Source: Bifidobacterium breve (lineage in GTDB: Bacteria > Actinomycetota > Actinomycetes > S36-B12). Taken from it: 8,513 bases of DNA. Of the stretch, positions 1-6,127 are shown one piece after another. Under the pieces are notes generated by a model, which worked only from the letters and a program-made list of their open reading frames with translations, searched no databases and was not told the DNA's origin. The translations under genes were made by a program, and so were the position numbers. The DNA lies in the NCBI GenBank assembly GCA_945900705.1, contig CAMDKJ010000068.1, positions 1 to 8,513 on the forward strand, given 5' to 3'. Position 1 is the stretch's first letter; every line of letters starts with the position of its first letter.

Positions 1-248
1 GGTGCGTCACCGGCCGCGCCGATGACTGCTAGTTCTGCACCGACGAGCACGGTTTCGTCCTCCTGAGCGCGAATCGCAAGAAGGACACCAGCGGCAGGGG
101 ATGGAATTTCGGTATCGACTTTGTCGGTGGAAACCTCAAGCAATGGCTCATCAGCTGCGACGGTATCGCCAACTTGCTTTAACCAACGCGTGACGGTGCC
201 CTCTGTCACGCTCTCGCCGAGCTGCGGCATAGTGACTGAGAACGTCAT
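1..248 (-). CDS. sucB: 2-oxoacid dehydrogenase E2, N-terminal lipoyl domain (partial, cut by window edge)
   Basis: This is the first 82 codons of a dihydrolipoamide acyltransferase, read on the minus strand from the ATG at 248 and running off the left edge. The visible part is one biotinyl/lipoyl domain beginning MTFSVTMPQLGESVTEGTV. The lipoyl-lysine hairpin is STDKVDTEIPSPAAG, with K43 as the expected lipoylated residue. E2 forms the core of the 2-oxoglutarate or pyruvate dehydrogenase complex and passes the acyl group from lipoamide to CoA; the reduced lipoamide is reoxidised by E3. The E3 gene lpdA lies 22 bp upstream, so the two are probably cotranscribed. In actinobacteria one E2 may serve both complexes (DlaT in mycobacteria, AceF in corynebacteria), so the choice between SucB and an AceF/DlaT role is open. 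The number of lipoyl domains, the E1/E3-binding domain and the catalytic domain lie outside the window. The lipoyl-domain call is very secure; the exact complex is less so. Confidence 0.9.
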   Translation of the reverse strand, partial: MTFSVTMPQLGESVTEGTVTRWLKQVGDTVAADEPLLEVSTDKVDTEIPSPAAGVLLAIRAQEDETVLVGAELAVIGAAGDA

Positions 249-258
249 AGTGGTAGGT

Positions 259-263
259 CTCCT
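259..263 (-). promoter_or_regulatory. Ribosome binding site of sucB
   Basis: AGGAG on the minus strand lies 10 nt before the ATG at 248, in the 22-bp gap after the lpdA stop codon. It supports the chosen start and independent translation of sucB inside the operon. Confidence 0.6.
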
Positions 264-270
264 GTCGGTC

Positions 271-1638
271 TTAAGCGTGGGAATGCAGTGGCTTGCCGGC
301 TAAAGCCAGATGGGCTTCGCCCATGGCCTCGTTTTGGGTTGGGTGGGCGTGGATCAGCGTTGCGACATCCTCGGGGTGGGCTTCCCAGTTCACGATTAAT
401 TGCGCTTCACCAATTTGCTCGCCCATCCGCGAACCAACCATATGAACCCCAACAACAGGGCCATCGATGACGCTAACGAGCTTGATGAACCCGGCGGTGC
501 CAAGGATCTGGCTTTTGCCATTGCCGCCGAGGTTGTATTCAAAGACCTTGGTCTGATCACCGTACTTTGCGCGGGCCTCGACTTCGGTGAGGCCAACACT
601 GGCAACCTCAGGTTCACAGTAGGTGACGCGGGGGATGTTGACATCGGCTATCACCATCGGGTTCAACCCGCCGATCTCCTCAGCGATAAAGATGCCATGC
701 TGGAAGCCGCGGTGGGCGAGCTGCAGGCCCGGGGTGATGTCACCGGCCGCATAGACACCAGCAACGTTGGTGCGCAGGCGATCATCAACAAGAACCCAAC
801 CGCGCTCCATCGCAATGCCTTGCTCCTCAAATCCCATGTCCGATGCATTTGGCCCGCGGCCAACGGCAACTAGCAGGAGATCTGCATCAAGGGTGGTGCC
901 GTTTTCGAGAGTGACATGTACACCGGCATCGTCTTGGGTTGCCGATGCGAACTTAATCCCGGTCGAAAAGTTAATCCCGCGCTTACGGAAAGCGCGCTCA
1001 AGGGCTTTCGAGCAGGCCTCATCCTCATTAGGCACCAGGTTCGGGAGGCCTTCAACGATGGTGACTTCAGCGCCAAATGAGCGCCAGACGCTGGCAAATT
1101 CAACACCGATAACGCCACCGCCCAAAACGATTACGCGCTCGGGTACGTAATCAAGATCCAAGGCTTGGTCAGAGGTCATGATGCACCCGGTGATTTCAAG
1201 GCCCGGCAAGGTTCGCGCATACGATCCGGTTGCAAGCACCACGTTCTTGCCGATGTAATTCTCACCGTTAACCTCGACCGTGTTGGGCGCGACCAATCGG
1301 CCGGCACCTTCAACCAGCGTCACGTTGCGGCTCTTTATAAGTCCTTGTAGCCCCTTATAAAGGCGCCCAACGACCCCATCGCGATATTCGTTGACCTTCG
1401 GCATGTCTATGCCCTCAAACATCGCTCGCACCCCAAAAGCTTCGCTCTCCCTGGCACTATCGGCTACTTCAGCCGCATGCAATAAGGCCTTGGTTGGGAT
1501 GCAGCCCCGGTGCAGGCAGGTGCCACCTAATTTGTCCTTGTCGATCAAGATGACCGACATACCCAGCTCGGCGGCCCGAAGGGCGCAGGCGTAACCACCG
1601 CTACCGCCGCCAAGTATCACCAGATCGGCAGTGGGCAC
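271..1638 (-). CDS. lpdA: Dihydrolipoyl dehydrogenase (E3)
   Basis: This 455-residue flavoprotein is of normal length for the family. It reoxidises dihydrolipoamide on E2, using FAD and a disulfide and passing electrons to NAD+. An N-terminal FAD-binding Rossmann motif (LGGGSGGY, about residues 9-16) is followed by the redox disulfide C41-C46 in GGTCLHRGCIPTK. The NAD-binding glycine-rich motif (LGGGVIGVEFA) is at about 172-182, and the second FAD contact is AAGD near 297-300. The C-terminal dimerisation domain holds the catalytic pair H432 and E437 in HAHPTQNE. Translation starts at GTG 1638, with AGGAG 6 nt upstream. The gene lies 40 bp after pepA and 22 bp before the E2 gene, so pepA-lpdA-sucB looks like one transcript. 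E3 is usually shared between the 2-oxoglutarate and pyruvate dehydrogenase complexes and sometimes the glycine cleavage system, whose T-protein gene is about 1.5 kb away. No key residue is missing. Confidence 0.96.
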   Translation of the reverse strand: MPTADLVILGGGSGGYACALRAAELGMSVILIDKDKLGGTCLHRGCIPTKALLHAAEVADSARESEAFGVRAMFEGIDMPKVNEYRDGVVGRLYKGLQGLIKSRNVTLVEGAGRLVAPNTVEVNGENYIGKNVVLATGSYARTLPGLEITGCIMTSDQALDLDYVPERVIVLGGGVIGVEFASVWRSFGAEVTIVEGLPNLVPNEDEACSKALERAFRKRGINFSTGIKFASATQDDAGVHVTLENGTTLDADLLLVAVGRGPNASDMGFEEQGIAMERGWVLVDDRLRTNVAGVYAAGDITPGLQLAHRGFQHGIFIAEEIGGLNPMVIADVNIPRVTYCEPEVASVGLTEVEARAKYGDQTKVFEYNLGGNGKSQILGTAGFIKLVSVIDGPVVGVHMVGSRMGEQIGEAQLIVNWEAHPEDVATLIHAHPTQNEAMGEAHLALAGKPLHSHA

Positions 1639-1644
1639 GTCGAA

Positions 1645-1649
1645 CTCCT
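1645..1649 (-). promoter_or_regulatory. Ribosome binding site fixing the GTG start of lpdA
   Basis: AGGAG on the minus strand lies 6 nt before the GTG at 1638. This is the best Shine-Dalgarno sequence in the window and decides in favour of the GTG start. The 40-bp gap to pepA holds no convincing promoter or terminator. Confidence 0.65.
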
Positions 1650-1678
1650 ATCGGCTATGGGTTGCGTTGTTGTAACCC

Positions 1679-3160
1679 TTATCCTGCCGCAAGCCCCTTG
1701 GCGACTTGCACGAAGGTGCGCACCGCCGCCCCGGTTCCGCCCTTTGGGGTGTAGCCATAAGGACCCTTATCGTTGAAGGCCGGTCCGGCGATATCAAGAT
1801 GCACCCAAGCCTGGCCGGAGGGGATGAATTTATTCAGGAAAACCCCGGCCGAGAGCATCCCACCGAGGCCATCACCGATATTGGCGATATCGGCTGTCGC
1901 CGAGTCCAAGGTGGCCAGCAGGTCCTCGGGAAGGGGCATTGGCCACATCGCCTCACCGCCAGATTCGGCCGCAGCACAAACCTGCGCCCGGGCGTCATCA
2001 TCATTTGACATCACCCCGGCAATACGTGCCCCGAGGGCAATGCGCTGCGCGCCCGTTAAAGTTGCCACGTCAATTATCAACGCGGGGTTCTCCTCGGCAG
2101 CCATCGCGAGTGCATCGGCGAGGATGAGGCGGCCTTCAGCATCGGTATTGAGAACTTCAACGGTGGTGCCGTTATAAGTAGTGATGACGTCACCGGGGCG
2201 CTGCGCGGTGCCACTTGGCATGTTCTCGGCGGTCGGGACCCACCCGGTGACTTTCACTTTTAGGCCAAGGGCTGCGATGGCTTGCATGGCTGAAATAACC
2301 GAAGCGGCTCCAGCCATATCGCCCTTCATCTCGTCCATGTTCTTGGCCGGCTTAATCGAGATACCGCCGGTATCAAAAGTAATGCCCTTGCCGACGATGG
2401 CCAGGTGGGCTTTGGCACCGCGTGGTGCGTAAACCATCTTGACCAGCCGCGGCGGGTTGGCTGAGCCTTGGCCGACGCCCAAGATCCCGCCGCAACCATC
2501 GCGCTTGAGTGCGCGCTCATCCCAGATCGTGACGGTGACCGGCAACTTGGCCACGGCTTTCTTCGCCGCCGCGGCCAAGGCGGTCGGTGGGAGGGCATTG
2601 GGTGGGGTGTTGACAAGATCTCGGGTTAAGTCAACCGCGTTGGCGACGATATTTACTTCAGCGACAATACGTTTTTGGTCGGCGGTAATCGGCCCCGGCA
2701 CGATAAGAACGATTGCCGAAGCGGGCGCCGACTTCGGCTCCTGCTTTGACTTGAATGCGGTGAATGCATATGCCGCTAGGCGGGCGCCGGTCGCCATTGC
2801 TTGCAGTAGTTCTGGCTCCGGGTCGCTAATGATGGCGACTTTCTTGGTACCGGCCAAGGCGCGAATTGCGTTACCGCCTGCGCGCCGAATGGACTCTAGA
2901 TCGACTTTATCTTTCACCGCGCCAAGGCCCACCGCCACGACCAATGGTGCCTTAAATCCGGATACCCCACCGACTTTGGTGACTTCACCGGACTTACCCG
3001 TGGCACCGAGCGCACTAAGTGCATCGGTGATTTTCTTGGCTTGCGCTGGCGTCAAGCCATGGCCGGCAACCTCCAGGCCACGACCATTTGGTCGCACCGC
3101 CACAATGATGGCATCGCAGGCGGTAGTGGTAGGCGAGGTTTGAGCAAGTGTGAGAGTCAT
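1679..3160 (-). CDS. pepA: Leucyl aminopeptidase, M17 family (cytosol aminopeptidase)
   Basis: This 493-residue peptidase is of normal length for family M17, a cytosolic hexameric two-metal enzyme that removes N-terminal amino acids, often leucine, from peptides. The N-terminal domain (about 1-160) is variable; the C-terminal catalytic domain (about 170-493) is well conserved. The metal and active-site residues are all present: K258 and D263 (GKGITFDTGG), K270, D281, and D340, E342 and R344 in the signature NTDAEGRL. Each is offset by exactly 12 from the E. coli PepA numbering I recall (K270, D275, K282, D293, D352, E354, R356). The ATG at 3160 has no Shine-Dalgarno sequence, but a TATTCT hexamer lies 7 nt upstream, which suggests a leaderless message. 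It is the first gene of a probable pepA-lpdA-sucB operon and is divergent from gcvT. Some M17 enzymes also bind DNA (E. coli PepA/XerA); nothing here shows that for this protein. Confidence 0.96.
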   Translation of the reverse strand: MTLTLAQTSPTTTACDAIIVAVRPNGRGLEVAGHGLTPAQAKKITDALSALGATGKSGEVTKVGGVSGFKAPLVVAVGLGAVKDKVDLESIRRAGGNAIRALAGTKKVAIISDPEPELLQAMATGARLAAYAFTAFKSKQEPKSAPASAIVLIVPGPITADQKRIVAEVNIVANAVDLTRDLVNTPPNALPPTALAAAAKKAVAKLPVTVTIWDERALKRDGCGGILGVGQGSANPPRLVKMVYAPRGAKAHLAIVGKGITFDTGGISIKPAKNMDEMKGDMAGAASVISAMQAIAALGLKVKVTGWVPTAENMPSGTAQRPGDVITTYNGTTVEVLNTDAEGRLILADALAMAAEENPALIIDVATLTGAQRIALGARIAGVMSNDDDARAQVCAAAESGGEAMWPMPLPEDLLATLDSATADIANIGDGLGGMLSAGVFLNKFIPSGQAWVHLDIAGPAFNDKGPYGYTPKGGTGAAVRTFVQVAKGLAAG

Positions 3161-3167
3161 AAAATCA

Positions 3168-3197
3168 AGAATAGTGGGATACGGTCATACCTGTGAA
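3168..3197 (-). promoter_or_regulatory. Predicted promoter of pepA, probably leaderless
   Basis: On the minus strand a -10-like TATTCT occupies 3173-3168. Exactly 7 nt separate it from the pepA ATG, so transcription would start at or next to the A of the start codon. TTCACA at 3197-3192 matches five of six bases of a sigma-A -35 box with an 18-nt spacer, and it overlaps the first codons of gcvT. There is no Shine-Dalgarno sequence before the ATG, which agrees with leaderless translation, a common mode in actinobacteria. Prediction from sequence only. Confidence 0.45.
3180..3185 (+). promoter_or_regulatory. Predicted -10 element of gcvT, probably leaderless
   Basis: TACGGT (TANNNT) on the plus strand ends 7 nt before the gcvT GTG at 3193, the same geometry as the pepA element on the other strand. 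No Shine-Dalgarno sequence precedes the GTG. The position for a -35 box falls in the first codons of pepA and shows no good match, so this is the weaker of the two predicted promoters. Confidence 0.35.
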
Positions 3198-4302
3198 TCC
3201 GCTGAAGCAAACCCCTTTATATGAGCGCCATGTGGCCGCCGGCGCAAAGACCGCGGATTTCGGTGGCTGGGATATGCCAATCGAATACACCGGGGTGGTG
3301 GCAGAGCACACCGCTGTGCGCACTTCCGTGGGCATTTTTGATGTCTCTCATATGGGCAAAGTTCGGATTCATGGTGAGGGAGCAGTCGGGTACCTCAACG
3401 GCTTACTCACCAATGACCTCGATCGAATTGGCGCCGGCCAAGCCCAGTACACCATGCTCTGTGACGAGTCAGGTGGCGTGATTGACGATCTAATTGTCTA
3501 CCGCTGGGCCGATGATGAAGTTTTTATGGTCCCGAACGCATCAAATGCAGCAAATGTTGTTGCTGTGCTGCAGGCAGCGGCTCCGCCCGGAGTTGAAGTT
3601 GTTGATCATCACAATGACTACGGCATCATTGCGGTTCAGGGCCCGGGCAGTCAGGCATTGATTAACTCAATGGGCATGCCGGCTGATCATGATTACATGA
3701 CCATGGCTGAAACCAAGTTTCGCGGTGAGCCGGTAATTGTTTGCCGCACTGGTTACACCGGCGAACACGGCTATGAACTTGTCGCGCCGGTTTCGGTGCT
3801 TGTTGAGCTTTGGGATGCCCTGCTGGCCCGCCGCGATGAATTTGGCGTGGTTCGCGCCGGGCTGGGTGCCCGCGACACCTTGCGAACTGAGATGGGCTAT
3901 CCGCTGCACGGACAGGACCTCAGTTTGGATATCTCCCCGGTTCAGGCCGGGTTGGCCTGGGCGGTGGGCTGGGATAAACCCGAATTTGCCGGTCGTGCTG
4001 CATTGGTTGCGGAACGCGAATCCGGACCAAGGCGCCGACTGCGCGGGCTCAAGTCGATGGATCGCGGGATTCCGCGCCCGCATATGGAGGTGCGCCAAGT
4101 AGCCGGCGATGCACTCGCCGGCGCGGTCATCGGCGAAGTGACCAGCGGTACTTTTTCCCCGACCCTGAAGCAAGGGATCGCGCTCGCGTTACTTGATCCG
4201 TCGGTAAATATCGGTGATGAGGTAGTCGTGGACGTGCGTGGTCGTGCGTCGAAATTCACCGTGACCAAGCCACCATTTGTGGAGCCGTCCACCCGGACTT
4301 AA
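3193..4302 (+). CDS. gcvT: Aminomethyltransferase, glycine cleavage system T protein
   Basis: This 369-residue protein is of normal length and is the only plus-strand gene here. GcvT takes the aminomethyl group from the lipoyl arm of the H protein and passes the one-carbon unit to tetrahydrofolate, making 5,10-methylene-THF and ammonia. Family landmarks in order: LKQTPLY near residue 4, the DFGGWDMPIEY block at 22-32, FDVSHMGK at 49-56, the aspartate pair D98-D99 in GGVIDDLIV where the conserved folate-site aspartate lies, TGYTGEHGYE at 186-195, GARDTLRTEMGYPLHGQD at 225-242, and GEVTSGTFSPTL at 314-325. This set favours true GcvT over the related YgfZ or dimethylglycine dehydrogenase folds. 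The GTG start at 3193 matches the usual family N-terminus and has a -10-like box 7 nt upstream. gcvH and gcvP are not adjacent; gcvT also stands alone beside this gene block in mycobacteria, as I recall. Its TAA overlaps the cobS stop. Confidence 0.95.
   Translation: MNPLKQTPLYERHVAAGAKTADFGGWDMPIEYTGVVAEHTAVRTSVGIFDVSHMGKVRIHGEGAVGYLNGLLTNDLDRIGAGQAQYTMLCDESGGVIDDLIVYRWADDEVFMVPNASNAANVVAVLQAAAPPGVEVVDHHNDYGIIAVQGPGSQALINSMGMPADHDYMTMAETKFRGEPVIVCRTGYTGEHGYELVAPVSVLVELWDALLARRDEFGVVRAGLGARDTLRTEMGYPLHGQDLSLDISPVQAGLAWAVGWDKPEFAGRAALVAERESGPRRRLRGLKSMDRGIPRPHMEVRQVAGDALAGAVIGEVTSGTFSPTLKQGIALALLDPSVNIGDEVVVDVRGRASKFTVTKPPFVEPSTRT
4299..4302. other. Shared TTAA: overlapping convergent stop codons of gcvT and cobS
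   Basis: The palindrome TTAA supplies the TAA stop of gcvT on the plus strand (4300-4302) and the TAA stop of cobS on the minus strand (4301-4299). The convergent genes therefore have no intergenic space. No clear terminator hairpin with a T-run is visible on either side, so the 3' ends of the two transcripts probably overlap. Confidence 0.95.
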
Positions 4303-5054
4303 AGCAGGGCGCCGATCACGAGGGCGGCAGTAGTGCTGGCCTCGATCACCGCCCCAAGCACATCACCGGTGATGCCACCGAGCCGGCGCCTTGCAATTGC
4401 AATGACAATCACCCCAATGATGATTCCGGCGATGACCATGCCCAAGCCAACGAGATTGAGCGCAAAATAGGCGGCGAGCAGCAGCGCGATCGTCCAGCCA
4501 ATAGTCACGAACCATGGCACGGTTCCTGCAACAACGGCCCCGAGCCCATCGGGCCGTGCTGCCGGCACCCCTTTGGTGCAGGCCCAAAGCAGGGCAAGGC
4601 GTCCGGTAACAACGGCGATGATCAGCATCAGGTAACCACGGCCGGCACCCAAAGAGGTAGTTGCCGCAGCGCTTAGTGCAAATACCTGCAATGCCAAGGT
4701 GAAGGCAATGGCCAGCACCCCGAAAGGTCCGATATCGGATTTACGGGCGATCACCAGGGCCTCGGCGGCCGGTTTACCACTGCCCAGTGCGTCGGCGGTA
4801 TCGGCGAGGCCATCAAGATGGAGTGCACGCGTGCACCAGGTGAGAAGTCCAACGCTAAGCGCCGATAGGAGCAATGCTCTAGCCAAGTTGTTGCCCGCTA
4901 GAAGCACGGGCAGGGCGCAGAGTAGAGCCAGCACGAATGCGATGACCGGTGCGAACGTCATAGCCCACCTAGCGGTGGATTGGTCTACCCTGCGTGGGGC
5001 TGGCACCGGCAGTCGAGTGAAGGTGCCAACGGAAAGTCGAAGCCAGTCAGGCAT
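4299..5054 (-). CDS. cobS: Adenosylcobinamide-GDP ribazoletransferase (cobalamin synthase)
   Basis: This integral membrane enzyme joins adenosylcobinamide-GDP to alpha-ribazole (or its 5'-phosphate), the last assembly step of the nucleotide loop of cobalamin. The chosen ATG at 5054 gives 251 residues beginning MPDWLRLSVGTFTRLPVPAP, which matches the usual family N-terminus. It overlaps the cobT stop by 8 bp, which suggests translational coupling. The family signature HLDGLADTADALGSG is at about 79-93, with KSDIGPFG at about 105-112 and RRRLGGITGDVLGA near 222-235. Several hydrophobic helices surround these, including about 33-55, 57-73, 112-133, 143-158 and 184-221. An in-frame ATG at 5096 would add 14 residues, polar and arginine-rich, with no family similarity that I recognise, so I rejected it. 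This is the last gene of the corrinoid operon, and its stop codon shares TTAA with gcvT. Confidence 0.94.
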   Translation of the reverse strand: MPDWLRLSVGTFTRLPVPAPRRVDQSTARWAMTFAPVIAFVLALLCALPVLLAGNNLARALLLSALSVGLLTWCTRALHLDGLADTADALGSGKPAAEALVIARKSDIGPFGVLAIAFTLALQVFALSAAATTSLGAGRGYLMLIIAVVTGRLALLWACTKGVPAARPDGLGAVVAGTVPWFVTIGWTIALLLAAYFALNLVGLGMVIAGIIIGVIVIAIARRRLGGITGDVLGAVIEASTTAALVIGALL

Positions 5055-6123
5055 CGCGGTCTGACACCCCAGCCTCAGCGAAGGTCGCCATCTCATTTAA
5101 TAACGCAATTGCCGACTGTAAAATCGGCAGGGCCAGTAGGGCGCCGGTGCCTTCGCCGAGGCGCATTTGATAACTAAGTAACGGCGTCATATTTAGGCGA
5201 TTGAGGGCAAGGGCATGTGCTGGTTCAGCTGATAGGTGGCCAGCCAGCCACCAGTTCTTGGCCCGGTAGTCAATTCGGTCAGCGGCCAGGGCCGCCGCGG
5301 TGGTGATCGTGCCGTCAAGAAGCACCGGCGTGCGGCGAATTGCCGCTTGCAATAGGTAGCCTGACATCGCTGCCATATCGGCGCCCGCCACCACTTGCAG
5401 CAACTTCCTTGGTTCGCCCATGAAGGGTCGCCCGCGTCGCATGGCATCGCGGACTGCTGCACACTTACGCATCCAGGTGGCGTCATCAATGCCGGTGCCC
5501 GTGCCGGTGACGGTCGCAGCATCGGCCGACGCTAGGAGCCCGATTAGCGCTGCGGCCGGGGTGGTGTTACCTATCCCCATGTCACCGGCGATCAACAAAT
5601 CAGCTCCCGAGTCGATTTCCTCATCGGCGATGCGCTGGCCGAGGGTAAAAGCCGCCTCTCCTTCGGCTTGAGTCAGTGCATCCTCGCGGTCTATCGCACC
5701 GCTACCTCTCCGGATGCGATGTTGCACGACCTCGGGAGCGATTTTGTCTAGATAGGCGCGGTCGCAGTCAACGCTGACATCGATCACGCGAACCTGCGCA
5801 CCAACCTTGCGTGCCAAGACATTAACGGCGGCACCGCCGGCTAAGAAATTTAGGACCATCTGGGCGGTGACCTCTGGGGGGAAGGCTGAAGTGCCGACCG
5901 CACGTGCTACCCCGTGGTCACCAACGAAAACGACGACACTTGGTCGGGTGAAGGGGATCGGTGGGCAACGACCTTGAACCCCCGCGGCCCAGATGCTGAT
6001 TTCTTCTAGGCGCCCGAGCGCGCCGGCGGGTTTCGTAAGTGTTAATTGCCGTGCAGTTGCTTCCGCACTGGCGAGCGCATCAGGTAGGGCGACTTCAACT
6101 CGATAAGGGTCCAGGTTATCCAT
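5047..6123 (-). CDS. cobT: Nicotinate-nucleotide-dimethylbenzimidazole phosphoribosyltransferase
   Basis: This 358-residue cytosolic enzyme is of normal length. It transfers phosphoribose from nicotinate mononucleotide to 5,6-dimethylbenzimidazole, giving alpha-ribazole 5'-phosphate, the lower-ligand precursor of cobalamin. Recognisable blocks are KPAGALGRLEEI (about 31-42), VVFVGDHGVA (about 64-73), NFLAGGAAVNVLA (about 92-104), the substrate-binding loop AGDMGIGNTTPAAAL (179-193) and RLGEGTGA (321-328). E324 corresponds to the catalytic base Glu317 of Salmonella CobT. D181 stands where many homologues have Glu (GEMGIGNTT); I believe the Asp form is common in actinobacteria, so I do not read it as inactivating. 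The ATG at 6123 is 4 bp after the cobU stop and has GAGAGG 8 nt upstream. The 3' end overlaps cobS. No bluB-like gene for making dimethylbenzimidazole is seen here, so the base may be made elsewhere or taken up. Confidence 0.96.
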   Translation of the reverse strand: MDNLDPYRVEVALPDALASAEATARQLTLTKPAGALGRLEEISIWAAGVQGRCPPIPFTRPSVVVFVGDHGVARAVGTSAFPPEVTAQMVLNFLAGGAAVNVLARKVGAQVRVIDVSVDCDRAYLDKIAPEVVQHRIRRGSGAIDREDALTQAEGEAAFTLGQRIADEEIDSGADLLIAGDMGIGNTTPAAALIGLLASADAATVTGTGTGIDDATWMRKCAAVRDAMRRGRPFMGEPRKLLQVVAGADMAAMSGYLLQAAIRRTPVLLDGTITTAAALAADRIDYRAKNWWLAGHLSAEPAHALALNRLNMTPLLSYQMRLGEGTGALLALPILQSAIALLNEMATFAEAGVSDRDA

Positions 6124-6127
6124 GCGG

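Noticed and set aside
400..873. A 157-codon plus-strand frame opposite lpdA
   Set aside because: It is antisense to a complete E3 gene with all catalytic motifs; the translation resembles no family that I know.
1659..1678. GGGTT...AACCC inverted repeat between pepA and lpdA
   Set aside because: The stem is only 5 bp with a 10-nt loop and no T-run. It is too weak to call a terminator or regulatory hairpin.
2439..3143. A 234-codon open frame on the plus strand opposite pepA
   Set aside because: It lies wholly inside a well-conserved gene. Its translation is rich in Ala, Ser, Arg and Pro with no recognisable domain, as expected for the antisense frame of a GC-rich gene.
3161..3192. A riboswitch (glycine or cobalamin) before gcvT or pepA
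   Set aside because: The gap is only 32 bp, too short for any known riboswitch. No other gap in the window exceeds 40 bp.
4322..4354. GGGCGG...CCGCCC inverted repeat as a terminator after gcvT
   Set aside because: It has a 6-bp stem with a 21-nt loop and no T-run, and it lies inside the coding sequence of cobS.
5055..5096. A 14-residue N-terminal extension of CobS from an upstream in-frame ATG
   Set aside because: It would lie inside the end of cobT. The family N-terminus begins at the ATG at 5054, which gives a short overlap typical of coupled genes.
5047..6127. Asp181 in CobT in place of the Glu seen in many homologues, as a sign of an inactive enzyme
   Set aside because: The catalytic Glu (E324) and all other blocks are intact, and the Asp form is, as far as I recall, common in actinobacterial CobT.
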